Below are positions 34,419 to 47,500 of a DNA stretch of 64,000 nt, one piece after another. This DNA is from Triplophysa rosa (lineage: Eukaryota > Chordata > Actinopteri > Cypriniformes > Nemacheilidae). A program made the translations under genes and the position numbers. The stretch's first letter is position 1. Each line of letters opens with the position of its first letter. Below the pieces are notes generated by a model. It was not told where the DNA came from, ran no database searches, and saw only the letters and a program-made list of their open reading frames with translations. The stretch covers positions 1,231,024 to 1,295,023 of the forward strand of contig NC_079899.1 of the NCBI RefSeq assembly GCF_024868665.1. Direction: 5' to 3'.

Positions 34419-35019
34419 TGTCAGGTCCCGGGTTTGATTTTCCGTTTCACTGTCTCACTTTTCCTCATCACTACTCTCTGTTGCGCAGCTGACGCGGTTT
34501 GGCAATCAGCCGAGCGGCTCAGCAGCGCACACCTGTCTCTTAGCTCTACTCGTCAACTCTCCCCTTTATATTCCTCTCTTTTCTTTCCTTCGTTGCTGTT
34601 GCGTTGTATGTTTACCCCGCTCTTGCTACCTTCGGAATGAACTAATCTTGTTTTCGTCTAGTCGTAGTTACCTTGAGTGGTTTTTGTTCGGAGTTTTGTT
34701 CCCTGGACTGACATGCTGATCGGTACTGGACCCCTCCTTTTAGTCTTCTTCACCGGTTGGGATTACGAGCTTGCTTTTCCCCTCTGGATCCTGTTTGCAC
34801 CTCGATCGACCCTCGCCCGTCTGACTACTCTCTGGATTTCCCTTTGGACACTGTACGCTCCTCGACTGACCACACGCCTGTTTGACCATGCCTCTGCCTC
34901 ACCCTTGGGATTGTCGGAACTCTGCTCCGTAATATTGTTTATCGAGTCTTGCCTTGCTGACTTATTAAATTCTTTTGATTTGAATCTGCCCTTGAGTCCA
35001 GTTCTTTCCGAGCATGACA
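34419..35019 (+). mobile_element. TGTCA...TGACA solo-LTR-like element with 6-bp duplication
   Basis: 601 bp beginning TGTCAGGTCCCGGG and ending GAGCATGACA, flanked on both sides by GGTTGC (34413-34418 and 35020-35025). A TATA-like CCCTTTATATTCC occurs near 34560 and TTATTAAATTC near 34965. Termini TG...CA with a short duplication suggest a solo LTR. Open frames inside (34380-34640, 34677-35060) have no recognised domain. Confidence 0.75.
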
Positions 35020-36100
35020 GGTTGCATGTTTCGTCGTTCCAACATAGTTCAATGATTTAAGTGTTTCCCCAAACCATCATTCCAACGATCAATCGCAAGC
35101 AGCATCGCAAAGTTGTGTGGTTTGAACTACACGTCTAGAGCTGTGGTTAGAATAATCGTTCCTTATTATTATGACATGTAGACTTACATGCATCAAGCTT
35201 TTGATCAAAGTAAGCAAGCAACATGCCGTGCATTCTATATCCATCATTCTAAATATGTACAAATTCAACAAAATAGAAGTGCTGTTTTTTGAAAAGTGCG
35301 TATGACGTGCTTGCTCTAGGACCCTGGGAAATCCCTGGACAGAGTTATGTAGGAGGAAACTTATGAGTTAAATATCGTGAAATAAAACAATAGAGAGCAA
35401 AAATACAATAACAAAATAGTTTTCAGATGCAGTGTATATTATTTGCAGCAGGGCTAGTCAACTGGGGGCCCATCAATCATCTTTACCTGGCCCGCCTTAA
35501 CATTTAAAATAAGTGGAGAGACTTTAAGAATGGTGTGCTTTAAATGCACGTCCTCCTGAGACGCCACATCTTTAAAAGCCCAAAACGCTTGCTACATTCA
35601 ATACGAAAATAATTCCCGCGGCTCCTAATGATTTACGTCTTATAAAGCGATTTGATCGGTCAGTCCAAGAAACTTAATGTTATTTACAACGTTATAATCA
35701 GCAATGCATTGCACAGCCACAGGCAATCGGTTTGCGCACGTGATGGGCCGTGGGCTAAAACGCGTTTTGTGCCCTTGAAAGTAGGCTAACTGTAGGAAGG
35801 GTACACCACGTGAACGGTTGTCTCAGATAAGGGATTACTGCATTCATTATGTATAACGGCTATATTTACGAAAAACAGCTGTTCATCTCCCCCAGAACTC
35901 GCACTATACAAAGGCTCTGCCATATACTGTAAGTGCGTGGGGCACATGAATGCGATTGGATTTCACCCGAAGATGTGATAATAGCGTTCAGTTTCTTGCA
36001 CAGATCAATTGACTCGCTTTATAAAACGCTAATTTAAAGCCACAAGGGGCAGGGATTACTTTTGTGTTGAATGTATTTGCGTTTTTTACTTTTAAAATCA
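35020..36100. other. intergenic stretch without gene; possible hAT end
   Basis: Nothing coding is recognisable. CAGGGCTAGTCAACTGGGGG at about 35450 looks like the left end of an hAT element, with the hallmark GGCCCGCC a little further on, but no matching right end was found. Confidence 0.4.
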
Positions 36101-36149
36101 TTTTTAAATGAACTTAAATGATGTTTCTAGCTTCACAACAATAATGTTC

Positions 36150-37600
36150 AATCCCATCTCCGATCTTCACCTTTATTGCCAAAACCTTGAGTGTTTGTGG
36201 CTGCTCATTTGCACACTTATCTCACTGTTAACAATCTTTTCGAACCCCTCCAGTCTGGCTTTCGTAAACTCCACCTCACCAAAACAGCTTTAGTTAAGGT
36301 TAAGTTCAGGCTAGTGTTAATTTTGTCAGCTATTTTAAATTTTAGTCTTAGTTTTAGTCCCACGACGAATACACCTTTTAGTTTTTATTTTATTTAGTCA
36401 TCCTTGTCCTGTTTTTGTTTAGTCCAATTTAGTCGACTAAATGTCTATTTTGCTAAAAATTATAATCACAGTGATTGTTGTCGTTTGAGAAATTTGTTTT
36501 TAAATTTCATTATAAGTATCTCTTATACCAATCAATCAAATCATGTGCATAGTTTATTCAAGTTCATCTAGCTTCATCTAAGAAGTATTTCCACAGAGGT
36601 TTGATAAGTGCATAGGCCTATCCATAGACATCCAACCTCTCCCTTAAATTCTCCCGCAGATTACTAGCGTCTTCCTGATGCCCGCAAAATATTGACAATT
36701 CCCCGGAAACAACGCGACTGACCGTGAAGGAGAATTATCGGAACATAGTCGCAAATGGACAGTTTTGGGACAGGTGGGATATCTTTATTCAGTAACCACA
36801 ATCGCAAACAAACAATGTAGTGGAGGATCAACACGGCTCGAGCAGCTCATGAGAGAACACAGTCCGGCTGGAGATCGCTAAACTCTTGTTTATTGCAGTG
36901 AGAGCGTTGGCGTGTGGTTGACAGATTGTAGAAATTAAGTTATCCGCTGGCAGAAAACATATACTTTTTTAACCTTTCATCCCTGTTTTGGGGGATCTGA
37001 ACTCCTGTTATCTGGCGACCGCAAAGATGACACTCGTACAGCAGAGGCATTAAAAATCTGTAATATTTGTCTTCTATTTTTTTCGACAAAGACTAAAAAG
37101 AGTTTTTAGGTTAAGTTTTTATTTTTATAACTACATTTTAGCCTCATCATTTATCATCAACGATATTGCTTGCTGAAAAAGTCTCAGTTGTCATTTAATG
37201 GCCTTACTTTTCATCTCGTCATCGTCCTGGGTAAACAGTCGTTGACGAATATTTTTCATCATTGTTTTCATTAACGAAATTAACACTACCGCGAACTCTG
37301 GCTGTCTTTCAGTTCTGATCCTTCTAGATCTAAGTTCAGCGTTTGACACTGTCGATCACGCTCTGTCTCTTCCTCGCTTAGACAAGATTTGACACCAAAA
37401 ACAGTTTTTAGACCATGGACAGTTTGTTTCTCTGAGTGGATGTCTATCCAAAGTCGGTTCAGTTCAATTTGGTGTCCCACATGGTTCCATTTTGAGCCCC
37501 CTACTCTTTAGCATGTACATATTTCTTCTTGGTCAGCTTTTTATGTCCCTAGATTTGAAGTTCCATTTTTAAACAGATGACACTCAGATTTGCAGACAGG
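36150..37600 (+). mobile_element. decayed L2-type LINE interrupted by another element
   Basis: Left part (to 36311) reads NNLFEPLQSGFRKLHLTKTA. Right part (from 37289) reads LILLDLSSAFDTVDHAL-like residues and GVPHGSILSPLLFSMYI, which together are successive blocks of one LINE reverse transcriptase. Stops and frameshifts are frequent. The middle is occupied by the insertion at 36312-37288. Confidence 0.7.
36312..37288. mobile_element. 977-bp element with TAGTGTTAATTT inverted ends
   Basis: TAGTGTTAATTT at 36312 is mirrored by AAATTAACACTA ending at 37288. If the terminal TA pairs are target duplications, the element could be of Tc1/mariner type, but the superfamily is uncertain. The interior is repeated TTTAGT-rich non-coding sequence. 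It splits a LINE reverse transcriptase. Confidence 0.6.
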
Positions 37601-38077
37601 CTGAATCTTTTAGTGTTTTAAATCTGCTCTTAAAACTATTTGTTTTCAGAATAGCTTTTTGGTGATTTATTTCTGAATAACTTTCTAGTTGACTTCATTG
37701 GGGTCATCAGATTGGCTTCCTGCTTTGCTTTGTGTTTCAATGATACATGCCCACAATACCTTTAGAGGGCTCATTGGTGACATCTTCCCAGGTGTACAAC
37801 CCGACTTAAAGGCTTTTGCTTTTGTAGGCCACTTCCAGAGCATCACTTAAACAACACTGAGCCAATCAAAGAGAAACTATCCTGCAGTGTTTGTGTGTGT
37901 GTGTGTGTGTGTAATATAGAAAGCATATGGTCTATCAAAAGCCTGCTGCCATATCCGTTTGAATTTAAAGCCCCTTTAAACATCACTCTCATTAAAAGCT
38001 GTTCATAATCCGTGATTTGAGCAGCTGTGTGTGTGCGTGTGTGGAGAGAGATGAGCTGATTATCTGCTGGAGGAGAC

Positions 38078-38088
38078 AGAGAGAGAGA

Positions 38089-38126
<38 letters not shown>

Positions 38127-38130
38127 GAGT

Positions 38131-38216
<86 letters not shown>
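38078..38216. repeat. GA dinucleotide microsatellite
   Basis: (GA)n with a few GTGA interruptions, 139 bp. It immediately precedes a LINE fragment. Confidence 0.97.
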
Positions 38217-38220
<4 letters not shown>

Positions 38221-38224
38221 CTGT

Positions 38225-39560
38225 AGAACAATACCGTCAGACCTGGGCCCTAGCAGTTAACCTCAGTAAAACGAAAATAATGACCTTTCAAAAAAGATGC
38301 AGAACCCAGCTAACACAACATTATGCACAAACCTCTTAACACACACATCACACTACAATGAACTGGGTTTAAAAATCACATCCACAGGAAACTTTAATCC
38401 TGCAGTGAATAAACTGAGAGATAAAGCACAAGGGCCTTTTATGCTATCAAACGTCAATGTCCTATAGAAATCCCAATTAGAATGTGGCTGAAAATATTAG
38501 AATCAGTAATTGAAGCGATTGCTCTCTATGGCAGGGAAGTGTGGGGTCCACTGACAAATCCAAATCAAGATTTCACCAAATGGGAAAAACAGCCAATTGA
38601 GAGCCTGCATACAGAACTCTGTAAAAATATCTTACAAATACACAGGTACACAACAAACAAATCAAATTCTGGAAACGTCTATAAAAGAGTAACCCTCACT
38701 CACATCTTCATAAAGCCCTGAAATATCAAGAGATGAGCAAAGAAATCCAGAAAACTAGAAAAACTTAAAAAAAACTTTAAACCTTAGAAACTTAATCCTC
38801 TCTGTCAGCTGGTCCAGAGCTTCAGTCCTGATGGTTTACTCATGGCCTGTTTCAGCGACACACAGTGACAAAGCACTCATTCATTTTAATGGACAGCAGG
38901 CGACTTCCAATGACATGAGCAACAGCGACCGTTGGCGACCGGATTGTGCATAACTCGCGACGCGAAAAGATGAGAAATGTTCAACTAAATCAGAAGCGAC
39001 TTTTAGGAGAGAGCCAATAGCCGAAAAGACGGGAGCTCACACAACTCTTCTTCCTCTCAGGTCCTGCAGTGACGGAAATCAGTAGTGGGAACGCCCACAA
39101 GCGACCTAAGCGCCAGTCCCTGTCGACATGCAGCGATAAAGTAGCTGGCAATCTGAGCAGGGCATACCATCTACTGATGCTCTGAACCAAAACAATACTG
39201 ACAAAATCAAACTCAACCACAAATGGGACATCACTCATTAGGATACTCAAAACAACAAAGTCAAATGCAATGTTATTTGTCCCTAAAGAGAGAATACAGT
39301 ACGGAAGACTATCTGTAAACAGTGACAGATCAAAAACTAAGAGCCACATTGACAAGATCCAGACTCAGTGGACATAAAGTCACTATAGAGACGGGCAGAC
39401 ACAGACAAACATGGCTGCCACAGGACCAGAGACTGTGTCCACACTGTGATCTCAACAACATTGAGATGGAACTCCACTTCCTAACAGAATGCACAAAATA
39501 CACAGATATTCATCAAATGTTCTATGAAAAAAGAAGCATACACAACAGATTTTAAAAAAT
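38225..39560 (+). mobile_element. L1-Tx1-like LINE ORF2 C-terminal relic
   Basis: Pieces in changing frames: WALAVNLSKTKIMTFQKRC, then WLKILESVIEAIALYGREVW, DFTKWEKQPIESLHTELCKN, and after an interruption (about 38830-39180) RLSGHKVTIETGRHRQTWL and CPHCDLNNIEMELHFLTEC. The last is the zinc-knuckle-like end of this LINE type. Full of stops; inactive. Confidence 0.75.
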
Positions 39561-39639
39561 CTGTCTACTGCTGTATCTGTTAGTAGAACACAAGGACTTT
39601 CTGTGTGATAGTTGCACAATACGTGTCTGCCTGTCATAA

Positions 39640-40764
39640 CAAAAGAGAAAACATGATTCTGTTCTCATCTGATGTCTCCAACATGCGTGTAAAAAAATCC
39701 TGTGATAATAAGTTCTTCATGCATTAAAATGACTTGAACGTAACTCTACACCCTTGCGTCATTTAGTATACGCAGTATACTCAGATTACATCATCCAACT
39801 CAATCTTTTAACAATAATAGTGTTTTTTTCATTTTCCTTATTCATTTACCCATTATTTAGTTGGACTATTATACAAATGTGCAGTTCTATTTATAATAAC
39901 TATATACAAAAATAATTATCAACTAACTAAATTTTGTATGGGTTACATAATTCTTACTCAGATCTTTTGTACAAATGTAATAAAGTTAAAGCGGTGTCTG
40001 TCATAAGCGAAGATGGTGTTTGTGGAGTCGTTTAATTCTCTTCTGGTGAGATCTTGACAGCAAAAAGATGATTGTGTTCAGATGACTCAGAGTCGAGTTG
40101 AGTGAATGATTCTTTTTCCGTTCATCAGTGTGTGTGGGCCAGATCATGAGCGGGGACTCACCCAGTACTGAGCCAGAAACTAAACTAACATGTTGTGGCC
40201 CACAAGTGAGCCAGAAGAACTTTGCTACTTGGGTAATAAAAACAGGGATCACCCAACAGAGGCCTTGATTGGCCAGTCAAATCAAATCTGTTATTTGGCA
40301 TATGTAATATAAATATTAATGTTAATAATATATTAAGAAAAAATGTTAAGCCCATTTATTTTTGTTAGGGGGTGGTAAGGGACCTGAATAATGGATAGGG
40401 GGGCACTGGCCCAACCACTGTTTTCACTGTATTTCCACTGTATTTTCAATTCGCTGGTTTAAATTATTTAAAGAATTGCTGTTTTAGTGTTTACTGGCTA
40501 TATTTTTGTTGTTGTTGTCATTGTAAGTTACCTGAAGTATTTAGACTTCCTTTTTTACTTTATGGTGTTTGATGATTGAAATAAACTGTCTGAGCAGTTA
40601 CTTGGACAAGTTTTGGTCTCTCTTATGTAAAATGCGTATATAATCAATCGTCTAAGTATATTGTGTATATAATAAAATAACAATGATACATTAAAGTTAT
40701 GTAAAAACGTAATCTCTTCAGTTGGGTCAAACAAGTCCATACTTGAGTGAACTAAAAGTGTAGA
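39640..40764. other. AT-rich intergenic stretch without gene
   Basis: No exon, RNA gene or element with defined ends was recognised between the LINE relic and the hAT element. Confidence 0.5.
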
Positions 40765-41978
40765 CAGAGGTGGGTAGAGTAGCCAAAATCTTTACTCAAG
40801 TAAAAGTACAAGTAACTAGAGAAATTGTTACTCAAGTAAAAGTAAAAGTCACTATTTTAAAATTTACTTGAGTAAAAGTAAAAAAGTATGCAATGAAAAA
40901 ACTACTCAAGTAGCTAGTTACTTAGTTACTTTGTATCTGATTATATAGGCCTACTACATAAAATTAATATTAACGCCAATATTTTAATATTACATTTTAA
41001 TCAATATGTTTAATTATCATAAGCAGATATCTTTGCAATATACTAGAGAGACTATAGACAAACACAGAAGAGACCAGCATTTCTGTAAATTTCAGTCCTG
41101 ATGTCAATGTAGTTTACACAATTTATTTAGAATAATAGACCATGTCAAACTAAAGCATGAACTAAAATCAGAGCATTTCCTAAGATGATCTAGAACATCT
41201 GCAGTGCTCTCTTAAATGAAATACACATTTTTGAACAAAGCTCATGTTTTCTCGTGTTGTGTCACGTGTGTGTTGTGAAACGCTCTTACTTGTAAACAAA
41301 CAGTAAACAGTGAACCACACGCCCATCAACAAGTTTTCTTCCTTCTGTTCTTCAAATGTATATTTCTGCAGGCCCACGTCTCTGTGTCTGACAGGTAACG
41401 CGCATGTTGCTGTGTCTGAAGAACAGGTCGCGCGGGTGCGCGCATATGGCGGGCATTTATCATTGCTGGCAAACAATATGACACATTTGCAGTTTTGATT
41501 GTATAGATATAGATTCATATCCACTTCATCCAACGCTCTTTGTGTTCTGTGTGTTCTTAAGTTTCGTGCTACGAGGAGTGAGTAATCCTGCTTCAGATGA
41601 TTCAGATCGTGCTGCGAACTGCACAAATCATTTGAACTGATTCATTAGCCTATTCAAATGGTTTTGCTCATTGTTCAATTAATGCTTTCAAAAGAATCGA
41701 CTCAAAAGAATCGATCACTCGGGAATGCCCGTAAAAAGAGACGACAACCTTGAAATAAACAACGCGTTTTAAAAAGCATATTTTAAAATAAAGGAACGAA
41801 GGAACGTCACGCAATGTAAGTTATGTAACGAAGTAAAAGTACAGATTTTCTATTAGAAATTTACTCAAGTAAGAGTAAAAGTACACACTTTTAATTGTAC
41901 TTAAAAAGTACATATTTTCCAAAATGTTACTCAAGTAAATGTAACGAAGTAAATGTAGCGTTTTACCACCCACCTCTG
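40765..41978. mobile_element. hAT-type non-autonomous element, 1,214 bp
   Basis: Ends CAGAGGTGGGTAGAG and CCACCCACCTCTG are inverted repeats, flanked by perfect 8-bp duplications AGTGTAGA (40757-40764 and 41979-41986). Subterminal TACTCAAGTAAAAGTA motifs occur repeatedly in both orientations. No transposase coding sequence was recognised. Confidence 0.92.
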
Positions 41979-42162
41979 AGTGTAGAGAGTGTACCTTATT
42001 TATTGTAAGTTGTTTCAACTATTTTTTTCAGTTGAGAGTCACGTGTCATTACTTAGTTAACTGAGTTAGGTAAACTACTTCGCCAAAAGTTTAGTAAACT
42101 CAAAAAAGCTGTGCAGTGAGTTGCCTTGAAATTTTAAGTTAAGTCAACTTTCTTTTTTCACA

Positions 42163-42489
42163 GTGTTATTTTACAAAATGTATTTGTATGTTTTGGTGAA
42201 TCTTTCTCTCTCAAGGTTTTTATTTATTTTATTTGGTTTTGAATATACCCAGAGACATTGGTTTCGTTGTCAACTTTTGAATTTCATGCTAGGCCAAGTT
42301 AAAATTTATGTTACCAGGGAAAACAGAGTTGAACAAAAGGTAAGTTTCAGTTTTATGTTTTTTAATTTGGAAAGAAACAAAATTGATTTTCAATATAAAA
42401 AAATTGACGATCTTATGTCTTTTGAAATGATTTGGTGTTTGAAAGGATATTTGTGCGAGGTAATAAAAATATGCCACATTTTTAGTTGA
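42163..42489 (+). pseudogene. possible LINE C-terminal fragment
   Basis: A 108-codon frame with FGFEYTQRHWFRCQLLNFML, GQVKIYVTRENRVEQK and SFEMIWCLKGYLCEV resembles the region after the zinc-knuckle of fish L1-Tx1 LINEs. It is isolated and AT-rich; it could instead be an unrecognised gene fragment. Confidence 0.45.
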
Positions 42490-42499
42490 TTTTTGTGTT

Positions 42500-43440
42500 T
42501 TATTTTTTCTAAGAAGTGTATTTTAATTAGATAATGTCTATCTAGCGTTTGTCGTTGAGTCATAGCCAATATACTGTCATAAATGGACATTGAATAGCGC
42601 TTTATCTTTTAAAACATGAGATTGTGGCCAAATGAAAGAGAACAATAACGTTAACAATAACTACAATAAACGTTATAAGCTGTAAAGTGATTAAAATGAA
42701 TGGCGTTGCACGGGGACATGAAGCGTTTTATAATGAACTAGCATGCTTCATAAGATGTGGGCTTTGTCTTTTAATATCACTGATAAACACATGCTTTTAC
42801 TGACGTGATAGGATTGTTGTAAGGATGGACAAAACATATACTGTATGTCCCACATTTACTGGTCAAAAACCTCAATTAAGTTTATGTGACAGCATACTGT
42901 GGAGCAATGATGCTGAAAAGTCATAAAGGGAATTGAGTACGGCAGAGATGACGTATTTTTGTATGCAAATCCAGGAAGTGAGTTAGCATTTTAAGACTTC
43001 CGGTTCCATCGTCAAAGTCTATTGTTTTTTTTAATGGGTTTTTGGTAAATCGCTTGAAATAAGTGGCCTGTATCACAAAGCTGGTTTGGGTTTTTACCCA
43101 TGTAGGTTAGCGTTTAGTTTGAGTTTTTGTGTCTCAATAAAGTAGATCGGTTTTGAGCAGGTTTCGTCGCCATGGTAATTTAGGCTACACGGCTAACCTT
43201 CTCCGGAGCAGGGTTTATTCTGGGTTAGAGATCGCAAACCAAAAAAAAGACGTATATTTTACGCTGTGAAGCCACGCCCCTTGTATCTCTCACTCCAAAT
43301 AAAAAAAAGTTTAAAGTGAAAAGATGTTAAAGAGTTTATTTGTATTGTATAGTTACATTTATTAATTATAATTTAAAACATTCATATAATTATGTTAATA
43401 ACTTTGTTCCAAAAGATTAAAAGATTGCATGTATTACATT
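42500..43440. other. intergenic stretch; possible Harbinger-like repeat
   Basis: No gene recognised. GGCCTGTATCACAAAGCTGG near 43063 with GTTTATTCTGGGTTAGAG near 43210 is reminiscent of fish Harbinger-type repeats, but no complete terminal repeats are seen. Confidence 0.35.
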
Positions 43441-43444
43441 TGTT

Positions 43445-43997
43445 TGTCAGGATTGTGAGGAGGGGAAGAACCCAGATGCAGGCAGGCAGTGAAGGGGTTA
43501 ACAAGCAAGACTTTAATTAATAACAAAAACAGAAACAAAACACCCACGAGGGGGTAAACGACAAGGTAACGAAATAATAAAACGAACAACAGGACCAAGG
43601 CTAACTAAACACTAAACTAGACAATACTAGACAAAGACTAAACTGTACAATTACTAAGACAGGGGAAAACAGGAACATGGAGCACATGGAGCACATGGAG
43701 AGTAGGTTGACAACAATACATGTGAGCACAACAGACGTAATACACGAGCACAGGACATTGAAACAAGAGGGCATTAAATAGGGAAGACAAAAGAAGGATA
43801 ACGACACAGGGCAGGTGAGGGTAATCAGACACGGCCGGGAAACGAGAGGGGCGGGGCCAATGACAAGACACTGGAGAGAACGCATATTATTGTCAAAAGG
43901 ACAATAATATGTTTCTCTCCACACATAACCAAAGACTTTGTCATGGCTCTGCTACAGGACCAAGAAAAACATGACTAGATGAAGCAGAGCCATGACA
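43445..43997 (-). mobile_element. TGTCA...TGACA solo-LTR-like element, inverse copy
   Basis: 553 bp from TGTCAGGATTGTGAGG to GCAGAGCCATGACA, flanked by TTTGTT (left) and TTTGTA (right), five of six bases alike. Read on the minus strand it matches 57225-57817: GGCCCCGCCCCTCTCG, and GGGTTCTTC plus TAACCCCTTCACTGCCTGC near the end. Open frames inside are artefacts. Confidence 0.75.
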
Positions 43998-44003
43998 TTT
44001 GTA

Positions 44004-44467
44004 TAGGTCAAATTTCATGGAATAAATCTTATAGTTCCAATCGTTCTTAATAGTTATTAAATTAAACATAATTTGTAATGATTGTTTAAGGCTAGCTACG
44101 GGACATACATTCCACCAACACCAAAAAATTTGACCGCACCATCCCCCTTCAAACTTTTTACAATTCTATGGATTGTACAATTTCATTCTTACCTGATTCA
44201 ATTCATTATGGTTCCACAAACATTCATTTTCAGTTCAAATGGCATAAACCAATAAAACCAATAAATAAAAACGCTTAAAACATGTGGCTATGATTATCTC
44301 TCATCTGCGTCAGGTAGAGAACATCACAACATTTTATGTGCAATTAATTCACTTAGAAGATGTAGGTGAAAATGCATCCCGAGGGTGTCTGGATCTGTTT
44401 GTTCTTTCTCAAGACCTTTGACTTAAGAACACATCTCATCCAATTTACCAGTAGAGACATCAGACCG
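44004..44467. other. prima1 3' flank or 3' untranslated region
   Basis: The stretch just downstream of the tentative prima1 stop on the minus strand. It probably contains the 3' UTR. No clear AATAAA (TTTATT on the + strand) was located, so the transcript end is undefined. Confidence 0.35.
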
Positions 44468-44552
44468 TCAGGTGTGTGACGGATCATTCATTGCAGTCTT
44501 TGTGAAGGACTCATGGGACCTTCTGGCATCCTTCTTTTCTTTCAGTACTTTC
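44468..44552 (-). CDS. prima1: prima1 terminal exon (cytoplasmic tail), tentative
   Basis: 85 nt, phase 2 in, pyrimidine-rich acceptor ending TGTGCAG, stop TGA at 44470-44468. Encodes KVLKEKKDARRSHESFTKTA and MNDPSHT. The first residues resemble the family's KRKPLRKDEN but the remainder does not. The intron to the previous exon is about 14 kb, and a different terminal exon cannot be excluded. Confidence 0.6.
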
Positions 44553-47500
44553 CTGCACATATACAAACAAAGACGATAGAAAAACAAAGAATGACAGTTC
44601 CAGTGACATCTCTCTCACACAGATTGATAACTACTATAAATATGAGTAAAATGATTCTGTAGACCCAAAGATTAGAGTCCAGTTTACTAGTTCTTGCCCT
44701 CAGTCTCATGAGGCCTCTCATCAACAGGAATAACTCAACTCAACTCAACTTTATTTATATAGCGCTTTTTACAATTTTCATTGTTACAAAGCAGCTGTAC
44801 ATAAGACATATTGACTATAAGCAAACCAATTAAAGTTGTACCTGCAAAAACAAGAAAAAGGTGAAAACAAAGAAGACAGACATACCCACATACAAAACAC
44901 TCCACACAGACAATATGCACACGTACTAACACACAGACACAAACACACGGACGCGCAGGCACACACACACATACACAGACAAGTACGCGCACACACGCAC
45001 GCACAGTGAGAGCACACATTTAAGATAAAGGAGAAAGAAGCACAGGTCAAATATAACAGACTATAAATTTCTATATGCAATATTAATTAAGTAAAACTTT
45101 AAAATTCTAAAGCAGCTTCCCCCGGCCAGGCAGATGCAAAACAGTATGCAAACGGTGGCAAGGAACCCAAAACTCTAATCGAGAAAAAAAACCTCAGGAG
45201 AACCCAGGCCCAACCAGGGGATTCCAGTTCCCCTCTGGCAAAAGCTGCTGCCTCTGCACAAGCTCCAGAGAACTTGCACAACAAGGCTAAATAAAATAAA
45301 TAAACTTAATAATAAAATAAATTATAGTTTAAGATTATCATTAATAATCTAATAGCATTTGAAGTTTTGTGGTGAAGACATGTCAAGAGACCGCGTCCTT
45401 CTTTATCCAGCTCTATCATCTCAGCTCTTGTCAGGTCTCCGCTCTACCATCAGGTCAGGCCATGAACTGCATCCTGCTCGCTGTGGTAACCTTGGAACAA
45501 TGAGACAAGACTGGCTGAGAGTAGAGTACTGTTCTGCACTCTTTCAGGAGAAACCCCCCTGCACTCCCCCCTCTCACCATCATGAACAGCACTGTGGCAG
45601 CAGTGGAGTCATTCAGGTTCCTGGGCACCACCATCTCTCAGAACCTGAAGTGGGACAATCACATTGGCTCCATTGCTAAAAAAGCCCAGCAGAGGTTGTA
45701 CTTCTTACATCAGCTGAACAAGTTCAACCTACCACAAACTCTATTAAAACAGTTTTACTCAGCTGTCATAGAGTCTGTCCTCTGCACATCCATCACTGTC
45801 TGGTTTGGATCAGCCACAAAATCAGACATCAGAAGACTACAGAGGACGGTTCGGACTGCTGAGAAGATCATTGGTGCTCCCCTGCCCACCCTCCAAGAAC
45901 TGTATACATCCAGAGTGAGGAAAAGGGCTCAGAAAATCACCCTGGACCTCTCACATCCAAGCCATCATCTCTTCACAATATTGCCGTCTGGTCGGCACTA
46001 CAGAGCACTGAGCACCAAAACAACCAGACAAAAAACAGCTTCTTCCCTCAGGCCATCTACCTCTTCAACAGTTAAATGTTTTTACACACTGTGCAATTAA
46101 TAAGTCTGTGCAATAATAATTAAGTACAATATTAATTATATCCTCCAGATAATACACTATCTATTTTTATACAACTTTTTCAGTAAATTATATTTAATTC
46201 ATTCTGCTGTATATAGCACATACCTTGTACTACAATAGTCTATTCTTATTTTTTACTTGTACATATTTACATACATACATAGCTTTACACTCTCTATATC
46301 TTTATCTTATGTTTATTGTATTGTATTTCTTAATTTTTTATACCCATAGGCCCTTATTTAAATCATTGTGTACTGTATTCTATTGTGTTATGGTCTCTGT
46401 GTACTGTTGTTGCTGTTTCTGTGTTCTGGATGCTCCTGTCACCAAAACAAATTCCTTGTATGTGCAAACATACTTGGCAATAAAGCTCTTTCTGATTCTG
46501 ATTCTGATTTTCTGATTCTTTGATGCAACAAGTACATCAGTTGTGTTTTTGGTTCCGGATGATCTAACTAATGCAGCCTAAACCCTCAGAAGATTTATAT
46601 TATGGAAGTCTAGTGTATGCAAGATTAAAAAGATGCATCTTTAGTCTAGATTTAAATAACACCGTCTGTACTCAAAATATCAACTCTGTTGTGAGTTAAT
46701 GTTTCAGATCAACCACCAAACAGATACAGAGATTAAGTGGAAAAACAGCAAGCAGATGAAGTGATAATAGAATAAAATAAGCAGAGTTTATAATATTAGT
46801 TGTGTTTTGATGCTCAGTCTAACTAGAAACAGGATATTTTTGAACAAAAATAGACATTTACTGCTTCACAACATTTATGTCCCGTGAAGTTATTAAAAAC
46901 CTTGAGAATGAGGCCACTGGAAATTCATGAAGACAATATAAATACAGTATAATATTAAACAACATATTATTATATAAGTAACATAAAATATAACTGCAAC
47001 AATCAAATGTGAAAAACGCTTTATAAATAAACTTGTTTTTGGACTTGAGTTAGCTAGAATATAATAAATAGCTGGAATGAAATGAATATATGATAACTAA
47101 TAAACTAAATATATAAAAATGAGTAAAGAATAATAAAAATAAGAAATGAAATACGCCACAAATGTACAGTCAAAACTTCAGTCATCTCTCAGATAAGACA
47201 TGCACATATACACACATTGTTTTAAAGAAACTCTAAGAAGCTCTTAGGGTCTATCAAGAGACAAATAGTGCAGTATTACTGGCCATGGACTTCTTTCTGT
47301 CCTCCTGCTTTCATTGGCTCTCTGGTTATTGTATTTGCTCAGAGTACTGTGTCTTAACAACTTGTGTAATGCAGAATGCTAGTGAATAGATTGTGTGCAG
47401 ATGTTCTGTTGGCCCCTAAAGCTACACTACTAAAAGCTTTGACAGAAATTCACTTGTGAAAGAGCCCGACATACCACCAAACCATATTATGTGCTTATAA

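Noticed and set aside
34677..35060. 127-codon open frame with hydrophobic stretches
   Set aside because: Lies almost entirely within a solo-LTR-like repeat with a 6-bp duplication and matches no family.
38017..38231. Glu-Arg and Ser-Leu repeat frames
   Set aside because: Produced by the GA microsatellite.
38881..39300. Minus-strand 121-codon frame with a hydrophobic N-terminus
   Set aside because: It crosses the junction between LINE sequence and an unidentified insertion and shows no family match.
44542..44724. 60-codon minus-strand frame with a hydrophobic helix
   Set aside because: Overlaps the prima1 terminal exon in another frame and no splice pattern supports it.
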